This document shows positions 1-9,001 of a stretch of 64,000 nt of DNA, piece after piece. The stretch is from Silicimonas sp. (lineage in GTDB: Bacteria; Pseudomonadota; Alphaproteobacteria; Rhodobacterales; Rhodobacteraceae). Every line of letters begins with the position of its first letter. Within the stretch, counting starts at the first letter, position 1. The notes below the pieces were generated by a model, which saw only the letters and a program-made list of their open reading frames with translations, was not told where the DNA came from and did not search any database. Position numbers and translations under genes: made by a program. Where the stretch lies: the NCBI GenBank assembly GCA_022826385.1, contig JAJDUZ010000053.1:1-64000 (forward strand). The letters are read 5' to 3'.

Positions 1-102
1 AAATGGAAAAGTCGCGGCACGCACGGCGAATTTTCGCGGAATCCGCCGAATCAGGGGGCATCGCCGGATCCGGCCTCAAAAATGTTGTTTGATTTCAGCG
101 CA

Positions 103-1197
103 CTAAAAAATCGTCATCCGCCATACAGAAATCGCACCCGGGCAGGCGGTCGAGACGCAGACAAGGTGGTCCTGCGCCTCCATCACCACATAGTCGCCGG
201 GGCGCGAGTGGCTTTCCTCGGTCAGGATCTGATGCGTGTTCGGATCGATCCATGTGTTCCAGAAGAAGTTGACCGCGGGCCACGCCGCACGGCGCACCAC
301 GCCGAACGGGTCGAGCGCCTCCGACATATTGTCCGAGCAGTTCAGATGCCCCGGAAACCCGCGATCTTCATAGCTGCGCGCGGTGCAGGCCAAGCCGAAC
401 GTGTCATGCCGCCCGCATGTGTCCTGCACGACCCGCAGCATCGGCGCCATGTCGCGGTCGAAGAACTTGTCCAGCAGGCCGGGCGAGGGATAGGGCTGGC
501 GCACCATCGAGCGGGTTGCGGTGCTGTCGATCATCACCTCGTCGCCCTGCCGCAGGGCGTCGGCGCGGAAGGCGGTGAAGTCCGAGCATTGCTGGCCTTC
601 GACATCGATGATCTGCACCAACTCGCCCGCGGCGACTTCGTAAGCCAAGGCGGTGCCGCGCGGCACGGTAAACTCGTCGCGGATTTCGCCCAGCGGTTCG
701 GGCAAAACTGTGCCGTTGGGCGCGCTGCGCTTGATCTCCAACAGGATCGATGCGGCCGCTGTGCCATCCACAAGCGTCGCGCTGTCAGACGGGGCCGCGA
801 TCCAGACGGTGCAATCGCCGGTCACGGCAAAAGCGCCAAGGTCTTCGACGGGCACGCGTGCCGCACGGTGATCCCCAAGCGACTGGCCGCGGGCCTGAAG
901 CCATCCGCCGAGGCGGGCGGCATCGAAGGCTCGGGGTACCAGTGACGTGTCCGCCGACAACCCGAGAAGCGCACTGCCATCGGCGCCAGAAACATCAATC
1001 GCCACGACCAGCGCTGTTGCAGTCTCGCTCGATCGGAGGGACAGCAAATCGCCGGTTTTCAAGTCGACCTTCTCGCAGCCTCGAGGCGCGATCAGTTTGG
1101 TCTCGGTGTCGGAACGGGCAGGGAAGCCGGGGAACAGCCGCGCTGGCGTCGCCAGCCCGATATTGCTGAAATCCCGAATGAGCCCACTTTCGTACAT
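103..1197 (-). CDS. DUF1989 (urea carboxylase-associated family) protein
   Basis: The C-terminal ~190 residues match the DUF1989 family found near urea carboxylase and in fusions with GcvT-type aminomethyltransferases: a PRG-start strand, GQQCSDFTAF, and Cys/His-rich segments around CGRHDTFGLAC and the C-terminal CVSTACPG. The N-terminal half (LIAPRGCEKVDLKTGDLL) looks like a second, diverged copy, so the protein may be a tandem DUF1989 without a GcvT part. The frame opens with TTG at 1257 and has ATG codons at 1215 and 1197. I chose 1197 because GGGGTGG lies 9 bases upstream, whereas the ATG at 1215 lies inside the palindromic operator. Biochemical role unknown; probably amine or one-carbon metabolism by family context. 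It is divergent from the LacI-family gene at 1304. Confidence 0.7.
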   Translation of the reverse strand: MYESGLIRDFSNIGLATPARLFPGFPARSDTETKLIAPRGCEKVDLKTGDLLSLRSSETATALVVAIDVSGADGSALLGLSADTSLVPRAFDAARLGGWLQARGQSLGDHRAARVPVEDLGAFAVTGDCTVWIAAPSDSATLVDGTAAASILLEIKRSAPNGTVLPEPLGEIRDEFTVPRGTALAYEVAAGELVQIIDVEGQQCSDFTAFRADALRQGDEVMIDSTATRSMVRQPYPSPGLLDKFFDRDMAPMLRVVQDTCGRHDTFGLACTARSYEDRGFPGHLNCSDNMSEALDPFGVVRRAAWPAVNFFWNTWIDPNTHQILTEESHSRPGDYVVMEAQDHLVCVSTACPGAISVWRMTIF

Positions 1198-1212
1198 CGG
1201 CAGCAGCCACCC

Positions 1213-1250
1213 CATGTAACTGGTTACATGCTGGATGAAACCAGTTACAT
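1213..1250. promoter_or_regulatory. Putative LacI-family operator: near-perfect palindrome plus repeated half-site
   Basis: CATGTAAC-TG-GTTACATG (1213-1230) is an inverted repeat with 8-base arms. The half-site GTTACAT recurs at 1244-1250, exactly 21 bp (two helical turns) after its copy at 1223-1229. It lies between the divergent DUF1989 gene and the LacI-family gene, and the arms resemble the ATGTTA/TAACAT sites of gluconate-type LacI repressors. Binding by the adjacent regulator is inference. Confidence 0.6.
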
Positions 1251-1303
1251 ATGTCAAGCTTCGCCCTATATTAATTTTGTGTAGACGCTGATTTCAGACC
1301 CCC

Positions 1304-2317
1304 ATGCCGGAACTCGAGCCGAAAAAGAGAAATAATCTCAGGGATGTAGCCCGGTCTGCGGGGGTGTCCGTGGCGACCGTCAGCCGGGTTCTCAATACGC
1401 CCAAGCAGGTCTCGCCTGCGACTCGCGACCGGGTCCAGCAGGTGATGAAAGAGCTGCGCTTCGTCCCCTCCGCCGCCGCCCGAGCGATCAATTCGGGCCG
1501 CACGCGCATGGTCGCGGCCCTGTTGCCGACGCTTGATAACTCGATCTATGCCCGCGTTGTCGACGGGTTGGAAAACCGACTGGCGGCCTTCGACCTTTCG
1601 CTGATCGTGGCGCAGACGCATGATGACCCGGCGGTCGAACTGGCCCGCGCCCGTCAGCTGGTCGATATCGGGGCCGAAGGCTTTGTCGTCGCCGGTATCA
1701 CCCACAGTGCCGAATTGCTGGAATTCATCGACCATATCCAGGTGCCGATCGTGTCGATCTCGTACTATGCGCCGGACCATTTCCTGCCGACCATCGGATA
1801 TGACAATGCCGAGGCCGCGCGCATCGCGGCCCGCCATCTGGAAGAGCTTGGCCATCGCACCGTTTTCGTGCCGCACGGCCCGACCGTCGGGAACGACCGG
1901 ATGCGCACGCGCCGTGCCACGCTCGACGCGCTTGAGACGCCGATGCAGTTCCACTTCTGTGAGGTGCCCGTTTCGGTCGAAGGCGGCGCCTTGGCGGTTG
2001 ACCTGATGCGCCGCGATGCGCCGGACGCCACGGCAATGCTTTGTTTCGGCGACGTGTTGGCGATGGGGGCCATCAGTGGCTTGCACCAGCACGGAATGCG
2101 CGTGCCGGAAGACGTCTCGGTCATGGGGATGGAAGACCTGCCCAGCTCGGCCTTTCTGTCGCCTGCGCTGACCAGCGTCAGGTTGCAGGTGCAGGAAATG
2201 GGGGAACGCGCGGCCGAGGCCATTGCGCGTTGGCTTGAGCATCAGGAACGGGCCGAGCCCGTTTATCTGAAGTCCGAACTGATCGCGCGCGCGTCGACCG
2301 GACCTGCGCCTAGATAA
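1304..2317 (+). CDS. LacI-family transcriptional regulator
   Basis: A 337-residue protein with the LacI architecture. The N-terminal helix-turn-helix (LRDVARSAGVSVATVSRVLN, residues 12-31) is followed by the hinge helix region (SAAARAINSGRT) and a periplasmic-binding-protein-like effector domain with the usual GHRTVFV and ISVMGM-like strands. The ATG at 1304 is the only useful start because an in-frame TGA lies 15 bases upstream; the ribosome binding site is weak. It is divergent from the DUF1989 gene across the palindrome at 1213-1250. Its 3' end overlaps the convergent FAD oxidoreductase gene by 8 bp. The effector is not identifiable; control of the flanking genes is the simplest inference. 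Confidence 0.9.
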   Translation: MPELEPKKRNNLRDVARSAGVSVATVSRVLNTPKQVSPATRDRVQQVMKELRFVPSAAARAINSGRTRMVAALLPTLDNSIYARVVDGLENRLAAFDLSLIVAQTHDDPAVELARARQLVDIGAEGFVVAGITHSAELLEFIDHIQVPIVSISYYAPDHFLPTIGYDNAEAARIAARHLEELGHRTVFVPHGPTVGNDRMRTRRATLDALETPMQFHFCEVPVSVEGGALAVDLMRRDAPDATAMLCFGDVLAMGAISGLHQHGMRVPEDVSVMGMEDLPSSAFLSPALTSVRLQVQEMGERAAEAIARWLEHQERAEPVYLKSELIARASTGPAPR

Positions 2318-3515
2318 CCGCCCGCTCGACGATTGGGGTCGCAGCCGTGATCCGGTCATAGTGGAACGCCGTCAGGTCCAGGCTCCGATACTCGCCATAG
2401 GTCAGCCATTCGGCGGTGCCGCGTCCCATCGCCGGGGATTGTTGCAATCCATGCCCCGAGAACCCGTTCAGGAAGAGGAAATTCGTGACTTCGGCATGGG
2501 GACCGGTGATCGCGTTGTGATCGAACACGTTCATCGCATAGTGGCCCGTCCATTCCGTCTGAACCTTGATCGCTTCGAATTGCGGAATGCGCGTTGCGAT
2601 GGCCGGCCAGATGTGAGTCTCCCAAAGGGCGTGATCCATGGCGAAATCGTCATGCGCAACGCCGGGGTCGACGTCGCTATGGCCGCCGCACAGATAGGTG
2701 CCGCCGCCGTTTTCGCGCACATGAACGCCGGAGGGGTCGATGGTCAGCGGCAACTCGCGATCCAGCGGCTGTTCGGCGCTGAACACCCACGTATAGCGCT
2801 TGCGTGGTTCAACCGGCACGTCGATCCCTACCATGGCCGCCGTCCGCGCAGCGCGTGGACCCGAAGCATTCACGACCTGCCCGCAGGCAATCACTTCGCC
2901 CGAGGCCAGCGTCACACTCTCGACCCGTGTGCCAGCCGCGTTCCGAGTCATCGCCACCACTTCGTTGGTGATGTATTCCACCCCACGCTCGCGCGCCTGC
3001 CGTTTCCACCAGTCAAAGACCGTCGCGCCGTCCCAATAGCCTTCGTCGACCCGGTTGATCGATCCAAGCACGATGTCATCGAGATAATAGAACGGATAGG
3101 CCGCGGCGATTTCGTCCGGTGTCATCAGTTCGGTCGCGGCACCGGCCGCGCGTTGCACCTTCTGATTGTCGCGCAGGACATCCGCGAACGCCTCGGAATT
3201 CGCCAGGTACATATAGCCGAAGGATTGGATCGAAAGCTCGGGTACCCTTGTATCGCCGCCCATATAGCTGCGAATGTTCTTGATGAAATCGGCGCCGAAT
3301 TGCGAGACGCGCACATTCAACTCGGTGCTGAACTGCTGACGGATGCAGGAATTGGTGTGCGAGGTCGACGCGAACTCATAGGTCGGGTCGCGCTCGACCA
3401 CCAGCACGCGCCCATCGAAATCCGGGTTGTCGGTCAGGAACCATGCGGTCGACGATCCCATGATCGCGCCGCCGACAATGATGACGTCATAAGTGTCGTG
3501 CTCTGGTGCTTGCAT
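2310..3515 (-). CDS. FAD-dependent oxidoreductase, DAO family
   Basis: The N-terminus carries the dinucleotide-binding motif VIIVGGAIMGSSTAWFL, followed by the ERDP strand end and the long DAO-fold (PF01266) segment seen in glycine/sarcosine/dimethylglycine oxidases and FOXRED1-like proteins. The C-terminal FLNGFSGHGLQQSPAMGR is the usual FAD-contact loop of this group. About 400 residues is normal for the family. It probably oxidises an amine or amino-acid substrate, but none can be named. The frame opens at 3533; I prefer the ATG at 3515 because AGGGG lies about 9 bases upstream and the first ATG has no such site. It ends 8 bp inside the convergent LacI gene and lies downstream of the LysR gene on the same strand. 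Confidence 0.85.
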   Translation of the reverse strand: MQAPEHDTYDVIIVGGAIMGSSTAWFLTDNPDFDGRVLVVERDPTYEFASTSHTNSCIRQQFSTELNVRVSQFGADFIKNIRSYMGGDTRVPELSIQSFGYMYLANSEAFADVLRDNQKVQRAAGAATELMTPDEIAAAYPFYYLDDIVLGSINRVDEGYWDGATVFDWWKRQARERGVEYITNEVVAMTRNAAGTRVESVTLASGEVIACGQVVNASGPRAARTAAMVGIDVPVEPRKRYTWVFSAEQPLDRELPLTIDPSGVHVRENGGGTYLCGGHSDVDPGVAHDDFAMDHALWETHIWPAIATRIPQFEAIKVQTEWTGHYAMNVFDHNAITGPHAEVTNFLFLNGFSGHGLQQSPAMGRGTAEWLTYGEYRSLDLTAFHYDRITAATPIVERAVI

Positions 3516-3577
3516 TCGGTTGGCCCCTGCCATGTCACGATGGTTTCATCGCATCGTCGTCACAGGCAAGCGCGGCG

Positions 3578-4516
3578 TCAAGCGTCTGTCAGAAAGGCGT
3601 CTTCACGCGCGTCGAGAACTTTCTTGCGCAGCCACGAATTGCGTCCCGATTGTTCATATCGACGGTGCCAGACCAGATGATACTCGATCGGGGGCAGGGT
3701 GATCGGCGGTGGCAGATGGGCAAGGCCAGCATAGGCGGACTCCGCCAAACGGCTGGGCATCGTGGCCACGATATCGGTGCCCTTGATCAAATCGCCCAGC
3801 ATCGACGCCGTTGGTGCCACGAGCGAGACCCGGCGTTTCAAGCCAAGCTCGGCCAAGGCGCGCGAGACGACGCTTTTCGTTGACCCGCCAAAGCTGACCG
3901 TTCCGTGGCGCGCTTGGGCATAGTCACGGGCCGACGTCACCGGGCCGCGACAGTTCGGGTCATAGAAGACAGCCAGCGAGTCGCTGCCATATTCACAGTG
4001 ATTCAGGACGGCCGGATAGCGAATGCCCGCGACCGAGATGGCCAGATCGGCTTCATCCTGCACCAGCAAACGCGTCACGTATTCACGGGGGGCAAGACGA
4101 CGGATCTCGAATTCGATCGAAGGTTCGGCAGCAAGCAGGCCAGCATGCAGCGCCTTCATGTCGTGCAACAGGGCAGGGGTCGGAATGGCGATGACGACCG
4201 GTTTGCCATCCAGCGAGACGTCGTATTTCTCGGGCGCCACCAAACCCTCGATGTCGGCAAGGATCTTCTGCACGCGGGGCAGCATGGCCAAGGCCTTCTC
4301 TGTGGTGGTGATCCCGCGCCCGGATTTCACGAACAAAGGGTCGCCCACAGCGGCACGCATCTTGTCCAATGTGTGGCTGATCGTCGATTGGTTCAGGTCA
4401 AACAGCTCTGCGGTCCGGCTGACTGATCCGGTTTCGCAAACAGACGCAAAAATACGCAGCGTATGTCCATCCAAGCGAAATAGATCGAAATTTTGCATCT
4501 GTTTTTTATTATCCAT
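3578..4516 (-). CDS. LysR-family transcriptional regulator
   Basis: A 312-residue protein of normal LysR length. The N-terminal winged helix-turn-helix is clear (LRIFASVCETGSVSRTAELFDLNQSTISHTLDKMR, residues 20-54, with DPLFVKSGRG following), then a type-2 periplasmic-binding-like effector domain. It lies 62 bp upstream of the FAD oxidoreductase gene on the same strand, so it may be cotranscribed with it or regulate it. The upstream region is the AT-richer gene-free stretch at 4517-4884. The effector is unknown. Confidence 0.9.
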   Translation of the reverse strand: MDNKKQMQNFDLFRLDGHTLRIFASVCETGSVSRTAELFDLNQSTISHTLDKMRAAVGDPLFVKSGRGITTTEKALAMLPRVQKILADIEGLVAPEKYDVSLDGKPVVIAIPTPALLHDMKALHAGLLAAEPSIEFEIRRLAPREYVTRLLVQDEADLAISVAGIRYPAVLNHCEYGSDSLAVFYDPNCRGPVTSARDYAQARHGTVSFGGSTKSVVSRALAELGLKRRVSLVAPTASMLGDLIKGTDIVATMPSRLAESAYAGLAHLPPPITLPPIEYHLVWHRRYEQSGRNSWLRKKVLDAREDAFLTDA

Positions 4517-4622
4517 CGATTGATTTACGGCAATACAGATAGCATGTTCCGCAAATAAGCAATGTGTGTAGGGATGAGGTCACTGATTTCACTGGTTTTT
4601 CGATGCTAAGTGCAATGCCGCG

Positions 4623-4642
4623 AGGCGAAACGCCTATTTTTT
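4623..4642 (+). terminator. Terminator-like hairpin with T-run
   Basis: AGGCG-AAA-CGCCT is followed by A and six T residues. The stem is short (5 bp), so this is weaker than the one at 4825. No plus-strand protein gene precedes it. Confidence 0.4.
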
Positions 4643-4824
4643 GGTCGCATTTCTGGGGTTTTGCGATCGAACCGCTAAAAATTGGCCGCTCACTCACGAT
4701 CACAAGCTCGCACGCAGAGGCACCACCGCGCCGGCCTCACACTCGGCGCAAGATCGGATGACCACACACGCTGAGGACTGCCCTTGAGCGGTTCCAACTT
4801 CAGCGGCCTCGGGACTAGGCGCTG

Positions 4825-4860
4825 AAAGACAGGTGAGGCAACTCACCTGTCTTTTTCTTT
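4825..4860 (+). terminator. Strong intrinsic terminator
   Basis: A perfect 13-bp stem (AAAGACAGGTGAG / CTCACCTGTCTTT) closes on a GCAA tetraloop and runs into TTTTTCTTTTT. The orientation of the T-run favours plus-strand transcripts. Read on the minus strand it lies 31 bases past the mtlK stop with only a short T-tail, so it may also help end the hexitol operon. Confidence 0.75.
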
Positions 4861-4884
4861 TTCGCGGTTCCATTGAGGCGAAGG

Positions 4885-6378
4885 TTAGCTCGCCAGATAG
4901 GCGCGAACGGTCGTCTCGGAGCCGTCCGACCACAGTTTGCGCAACCACGCGGAGAACGCGTTGGCAAAGTCGGAATTCTGCGCCAGATCGCCATAGATAT
5001 CGTGTTGATCCAACCAAACCTGCGGGGTTTCCCGGGCGGCCAGTGCCGCTTCGTTCAACGCGTCCCAGTGCGGGTCATTCGGTGCGATTGCGCTGCCGTC
5101 CTCGCGCGTGCCAGCACACATGCGCGACCACAGCGCCTCGACAAGGGCAAGCCCTTCAATCGATCCGCCAGCCTCAAGCGCGTCGCGCAGGATCGGCAAA
5201 AGGAACCCGGCATGGCGCGAGGAGCCGTCAAAGGCCACGCGCCGCGTCGTGTCGAGAATGGCCGGGTTGGCAAAGCGCCGCGCGATGATGTCCAGATAGG
5301 CATCTGGCTTCATGCCGGGCACGGCACCCACATAAGGCACGATCTCGTCCAACTCGACCTTGCGGAAGAAATCCGCGATCAGGTCGTTGTCCATGCAGGC
5401 CGCGATGGTCGGCACCGACAGAAGCTCGCCAATGTTCGCCAAGACCTGATGACCGGCGTTCAGGATACGGATCTTCATCGCCTCATAGGCGTGGACTTCA
5501 TCGGTGAAGGTGGCCCCCACCTTGTCCCAGTCCGGGCGACCATTGCAGAACTTCTCTTCGATCACCCACTGACGGAAGTTCTCGTGCGTGACGGGCGCGT
5601 CGTCATCGATCCCGATCGAGCGGACCAGCGACAACTCGTTCGGACCCGTCGCCGGAACGATGCAATCGACCATCGAGTTCGGGAAGGCGCAGTTGCCCTC
5701 GATCCAGTCCGCCAGCTCGGGGTCGCTGAGCCGCGCCAGTTCGACAACCGCTTCGCGCAGCACGTCACCGTTTTCCTGCAGGTTGTCGCAGCATTGCCCC
5801 GTGAAGGGCGGCACACCAGCGGCGCGGCGGTGCTTCAGGGCCGCGACCATCGCGCCGAACGCTGTGATCGGGTGATCCGGGTTGGCAGCGTCATGCTGAA
5901 TGTCTTCGTGACTGGCGTCAAAATGGCCCGAAGCATCGCGGAAATAGCCGCCTTCGGTCACCGTCAGCGAGACGATGCGGATCGCCGGGTCGGACATGGC
6001 ACGGATCAGCGCGCCGTTGCCCTCTTCGACAGGCAGGAAGTCGATCATCGAGCCAATCACCTCGCAGGAGGTGCCCGAGGGGTCGAGTTCGATCAGTGTC
6101 GTCAGGCAATCCTGCGCCAGCAGGCGGTCACGCATCGCCGCATCGCCCGGACGCACGCCCGCGCCGATGATGGCCCAATCAAGTGCCAAACCCTGCTGCA
6201 TCAGGCGGTGCAGGTACCACGCCTGATGGCCACGATGGAAATTGCCGAGGCCGATATGCACGATCCCCGGTGTCAGCGCCGAACGATCATAGTTCGGACG
6301 CTGAACGTCTTCCGGCAAATCACCAAGCGTCGCGTTGCTCAGCTTGACCAATGTCTGTCCGTCGGCAAAGTCGTCCAT
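4885..6378 (-). CDS. mtlK: Mannitol 2-dehydrogenase, polyol-specific long-chain family
   Basis: A 497-residue member of the long-chain mannitol/fructuronate/altronate dehydrogenase family, which oxidises D-mannitol (and related polyols) to D-fructose with NAD+. The Rossmann motif is IVHIGLGNFHRGHQ (residues 39-52). The family signature FPNSMVD lies at 232-238. The catalytic set of the KIRILNAGH segment (Lys302, Asn307, His310) is intact. It is the last gene of the smoEFGK-smoS-mtlK array, one base after the smoS stop, matching the Rhodobacter sphaeroides sorbitol/mannitol operon order. No mannitol-linked sugar kinase follows in this window. Confidence 0.88.
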   Translation of the reverse strand: MDDFADGQTLVKLSNATLGDLPEDVQRPNYDRSALTPGIVHIGLGNFHRGHQAWYLHRLMQQGLALDWAIIGAGVRPGDAAMRDRLLAQDCLTTLIELDPSGTSCEVIGSMIDFLPVEEGNGALIRAMSDPAIRIVSLTVTEGGYFRDASGHFDASHEDIQHDAANPDHPITAFGAMVAALKHRRAAGVPPFTGQCCDNLQENGDVLREAVVELARLSDPELADWIEGNCAFPNSMVDCIVPATGPNELSLVRSIGIDDDAPVTHENFRQWVIEEKFCNGRPDWDKVGATFTDEVHAYEAMKIRILNAGHQVLANIGELLSVPTIAACMDNDLIADFFRKVELDEIVPYVGAVPGMKPDAYLDIIARRFANPAILDTTRRVAFDGSSRHAGFLLPILRDALEAGGSIEGLALVEALWSRMCAGTREDGSAIAPNDPHWDALNEAALAARETPQVWLDQHDIYGDLAQNSDFANAFSAWLRKLWSDGSETTVRAYLAS

Positions 6379-6379
6379 C

Positions 6380-7144
6380 TCAACTCATCCAGTTACCGCC
6401 ATCGACGTTCAAAGTCTGGGCGGTGATATATCGGGCGTCATCTGAAGCCAGAAACACACATGGGTCAGCAACCTCATCTGGCCGCCCCATATGACCCAAT
6501 GGCACGGCTTTGCCAACAAGTCGTTTCTTTTCACCGGGTTCGCGGTTCTCGTACTTGGCAAAAAGACTGTCGACCGTGTCCCACATGGGCGTGTCGATGA
6601 CACCGGGTGCGATTGCGTTGACGCGGATGTTGTCCTTGGCCAACTCCAGCGCCAGTGATTGTGTGATCGAAATAACGGCGGCCTTGGTCGAACAATAGAT
6701 CACGATATTCGGTTCGCCGCGGCGCCCGGCCTGGCTCGAGAAATTGATGATCGCACCGCCGCCGCGTTTCTTCATGCCGGGCACGACCGCTTGAATGGCG
6801 AAGATCGTGCCGCCGACATTCACGTCGTACTGGCGGCGGTAATCTTCGACCGTCACTTCCTCGATCGGGCCCATGTTGAAGATACCGGCATTGTTCACAA
6901 GGATGTCGATCCCGCCAAAGGCCTCTTCAACCTTTGCAACCCCCGCCGCGATCGAGGCGGGGTCGGTGACGTCCATCTGCAGGCCGAGACCGTTGAGCGC
7001 GGTGGCCGTCTCCTCTGCATCCTCCCCGAGAAGATCGGCCACCGCAACTTGCGCACCTTCGCGCGCGTACGCTTCGCAGATTGCGCGTCCGATCCCCCGC
7101 GCGCCACCTGTGACAAGCGCGGTCTTCCCTTCGAGACGCATCAT
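6380..7144 (-). CDS. smoS: Sorbitol (glucitol) dehydrogenase, SDR family
   Basis: A classical 254-residue short-chain dehydrogenase with TGGARGIG (12-19), NNAG (85-88), catalytic Ser near 137 and Tyr150-x3-Lys154. The QAGRRGE segment, the [12 protein letters not shown] stretch and the terminal NVDGGNWMS closely resemble Rhodobacter sorbitol dehydrogenase SmoS, which converts sorbitol to fructose. The start codon overlaps the smoK stop (ATGA), so translation is probably coupled. mtlK follows directly. Confidence 0.85.
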   Translation of the reverse strand: MMRLEGKTALVTGGARGIGRAICEAYAREGAQVAVADLLGEDAEETATALNGLGLQMDVTDPASIAAGVAKVEEAFGGIDILVNNAGIFNMGPIEEVTVEDYRRQYDVNVGGTIFAIQAVVPGMKKRGGGAIINFSSQAGRRGEPNIVIYCSTKAAVISITQSLALELAKDNIRVNAIAPGVIDTPMWDTVDSLFAKYENREPGEKKRLVGKAVPLGHMGRPDEVADPCVFLASDDARYITAQTLNVDGGNWMS

Positions 7145-8142
7145 AGGCGAAGCCCATCCGGTCCAAACTTGTGTATGACATCCTGCCGCGGCGTCAAGTG
7201 GATGCGATCGCCATGCTTGAAGCTGACCTCGCCACCGGCGCGCACCGTAATGGTCTCGGCCAGCCCCGTGTCATGGACATGGAAGAACGTGTCGGAGCCA
7301 AGATGCTCCGACACGCCAACCACGCCGGACCAGGTGCCGGCGTCACTGCTCACCTCGATATGCTCGGGCCGGATACCAATCGTGTGGGCGCCGTGCTTTG
7401 CAGCCTCGTCGCCTTCGATGAAGTTCATTTTGGGAGAACCAATGAATCCGGCCACGAACAGGTTTCTCGGTTCGCGGTAAAGGTCCAGCGGCGAGCCGAC
7501 CTGCTCGATATTGCCCGCTTGCAGGACGACGATCTTGTTGGCCATGGTCATGGCCTCGACCTGGTCATGGGTCACATAGATCATCGTGGTCTTCATGCGC
7601 TCGTGCATCTCGCTGATCTCAAGCCGCATGCCAACGCGGAGTGCCGCGTCAAGGTTCGAGAGCGGTTCGTCGAACAGGAACGCCGAGGGGTCGCGCACAA
7701 TGGCGCGGCCGATGGCAACGCGCTGACGCTGGCCGCCCGACAACTGACCGGGCTTCCGGTCGAGATAGTCGGTCAGGTTCAGCGATTCCGCGGCTGCCGC
7801 GATCTTCTTGTTCTGCTCGTCTTCCGGGATACCCGCCATCCGCATCGGGAAGGCGATGTTCTTGCGAACCGTCATATGCGGGTAAAGCGCATAGGTCTGG
7901 AACACCATCGCCAGTCCGCGCTTCGAGGGCGAGACCTGCGTGACGTCCTCGCCGTCGATGATGACCTTGCCCGAGGTGGTGTCTTCGAGACCGGCGATCA
8001 GGCGCAGCAGCGTAGACTTGCCACAGCCCGAGGGGCCGACGAAGACTGCGAACTCGCCATCTTCAATGGTCAGGTCCAGTGGTGGAATGACCTGTGTTTC
8101 GCCAAAGGATTTGGTGACTTGCTCAAGTACGATACGTCCCAT
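7141..8142 (-). CDS. smoK: Hexitol ABC importer, ATP-binding subunit
   Basis: A MalK/UgpC-type ATPase of 333 residues. Walker [10 protein letters not shown] lies at 36-44, the Q-loop at 82, the signature LSGGQ at 134-138, Walker B FLFDEP at 155-160 and the switch His at 192 (YVTHDQ). A C-terminal TOBE-like regulatory domain (IGIRPEHIE) follows. It energises the SmoFG permease from the cytoplasmic face. The gene overlaps smoS by 4 bp and begins 10 bp after smoG. Confidence 0.88.
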   Translation of the reverse strand: MGRIVLEQVTKSFGETQVIPPLDLTIEDGEFAVFVGPSGCGKSTLLRLIAGLEDTTSGKVIIDGEDVTQVSPSKRGLAMVFQTYALYPHMTVRKNIAFPMRMAGIPEDEQNKKIAAAAESLNLTDYLDRKPGQLSGGQRQRVAIGRAIVRDPSAFLFDEPLSNLDAALRVGMRLEISEMHERMKTTMIYVTHDQVEAMTMANKIVVLQAGNIEQVGSPLDLYREPRNLFVAGFIGSPKMNFIEGDEAAKHGAHTIGIRPEHIEVSSDAGTWSGVVGVSEHLGSDTFFHVHDTGLAETITVRAGGEVSFKHGDRIHLTPRQDVIHKFGPDGLRL

Positions 8143-8152
8143 GAGTTTCTTC

Positions 8153-8989
8153 CTATTTCACGGCGCCGAAGGTCAGGCCTTGGACCAATTGTTTTTGACA
8201 GAACCAGCCCAGAACAACGATGGGCCCGACGGCAGCGGCCGACACGGCGGACAGGCGTCCGAAGAACAGACCTTCCGGAGCGCGGTTGCCTTCGATCAGT
8301 TTCGAAAGGGTCGCGGCCTCGGTCGTGGTCAGACGCACGGTCCAATACGCTTCGTTCCAGCAGAAGATGAAGCAGAGCAGGGCGGTCGAGGCGATGCCGC
8401 CCCAGGCCAGCGGGATCAGGATCTCCTTGACCTCGCCCCATGTGTTCACGCCATCCATCTTGCCGGCTTCGATGATCTCTTTCGGGATCTCCTTGAAGTA
8501 GGTGAAGAGCATCCAGACCACGATCGGCAGGTTGATCAGGCTGAGAACGATGATCAGCAGGAAGTGCGTGTCATAGATCCCAAGGAAGTTCTTCGTCAGG
8601 AACGTCATCGGATAAAGCACTGCCGCGGCGGGCAGCATCTTGGTCGACAGCATCCACATCAGCACGTCTTTGGTCGCGCGGCTGGGATTGAACGCCATTG
8701 CATAGGCGCAAGGAATGCCGACCGCCAGCGTGAAGAGTGTCGCGAAGACGCTGGTGATGACCGAGTTTGTGGCGAAGCGCCAGTAGTCGTAGTTCTCGGT
8801 CATGTTCAGATAGTTTTCCAGCGTCGGCGTGAAGAAGAACAGGAACTCGGGTTTCACCGCGTCCGCGTCCGTCTTGAAGCTGGTCAGGACCATCCAGAAG
8901 ATCGGGAAGAAGAAGATCAGGGCGACGATCCACGCGAAGGTGGCGCGGCTGATCCGTCCGGCTCTGGAGGTTTGTGCAACGATAGCCAT
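8153..8989 (-). CDS. smoG: Hexitol ABC importer, permease subunit (MalG type)
   Basis: A 278-residue inner-membrane permease with about six hydrophobic segments. The cytoplasmic EAA loop ([25 protein letters not shown]) contacts the ATPase, and the C-terminus has the MalG-like [12 protein letters not shown]. It pairs with SmoF to form the channel for sorbitol and mannitol. It lies between smoF (12 bp upstream) and smoK (10 bp downstream). Confidence 0.85.
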   Translation of the reverse strand: MAIVAQTSRAGRISRATFAWIVALIFFFPIFWMVLTSFKTDADAVKPEFLFFFTPTLENYLNMTENYDYWRFATNSVITSVFATLFTLAVGIPCAYAMAFNPSRATKDVLMWMLSTKMLPAAAVLYPMTFLTKNFLGIYDTHFLLIIVLSLINLPIVVWMLFTYFKEIPKEIIEAGKMDGVNTWGEVKEILIPLAWGGIASTALLCFIFCWNEAYWTVRLTTTEAATLSKLIEGNRAPEGLFFGRLSAVSAAAVGPIVVLGWFCQKQLVQGLTFGAVK

Positions 8990-9001
8990 GGTCTTGCCCC
9001 C

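Larger units (their letters stand above)
4517..4884. other. Gene-free stretch with two plus-strand terminator-like hairpins; small-RNA candidate
   Basis: These 368 bases separate the LysR gene start from the mtlK stop. No short reading frame here looks protein-like. The first half is AT-richer than the surroundings. Two hairpins followed by T-runs lie on the plus strand (4623-4642 and 4825-4860), and a further hairpin (CAGCG/CGCTG with CCT/AGG, 4801-4824) directly precedes the second. No plus-strand gene exists upstream to need them, so one or two small RNAs ending at about 4642 and 4860 are possible. The second hairpin may also act weakly on minus-strand transcripts leaving mtlK. Confidence 0.4.

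Noticed and set aside
4509-4703. 64-residue minus-strand frame upstream of the LysR gene
   Set aside because: No ribosome binding site, overlaps the LysR start, and no protein-like pattern; the region is better explained as regulatory or a small RNA.
4873-6426. Long plus-strand open frame opposite mtlK
   Set aside because: Shadow of the mannitol dehydrogenase gene; no domain, and no ribosome binding site seen.
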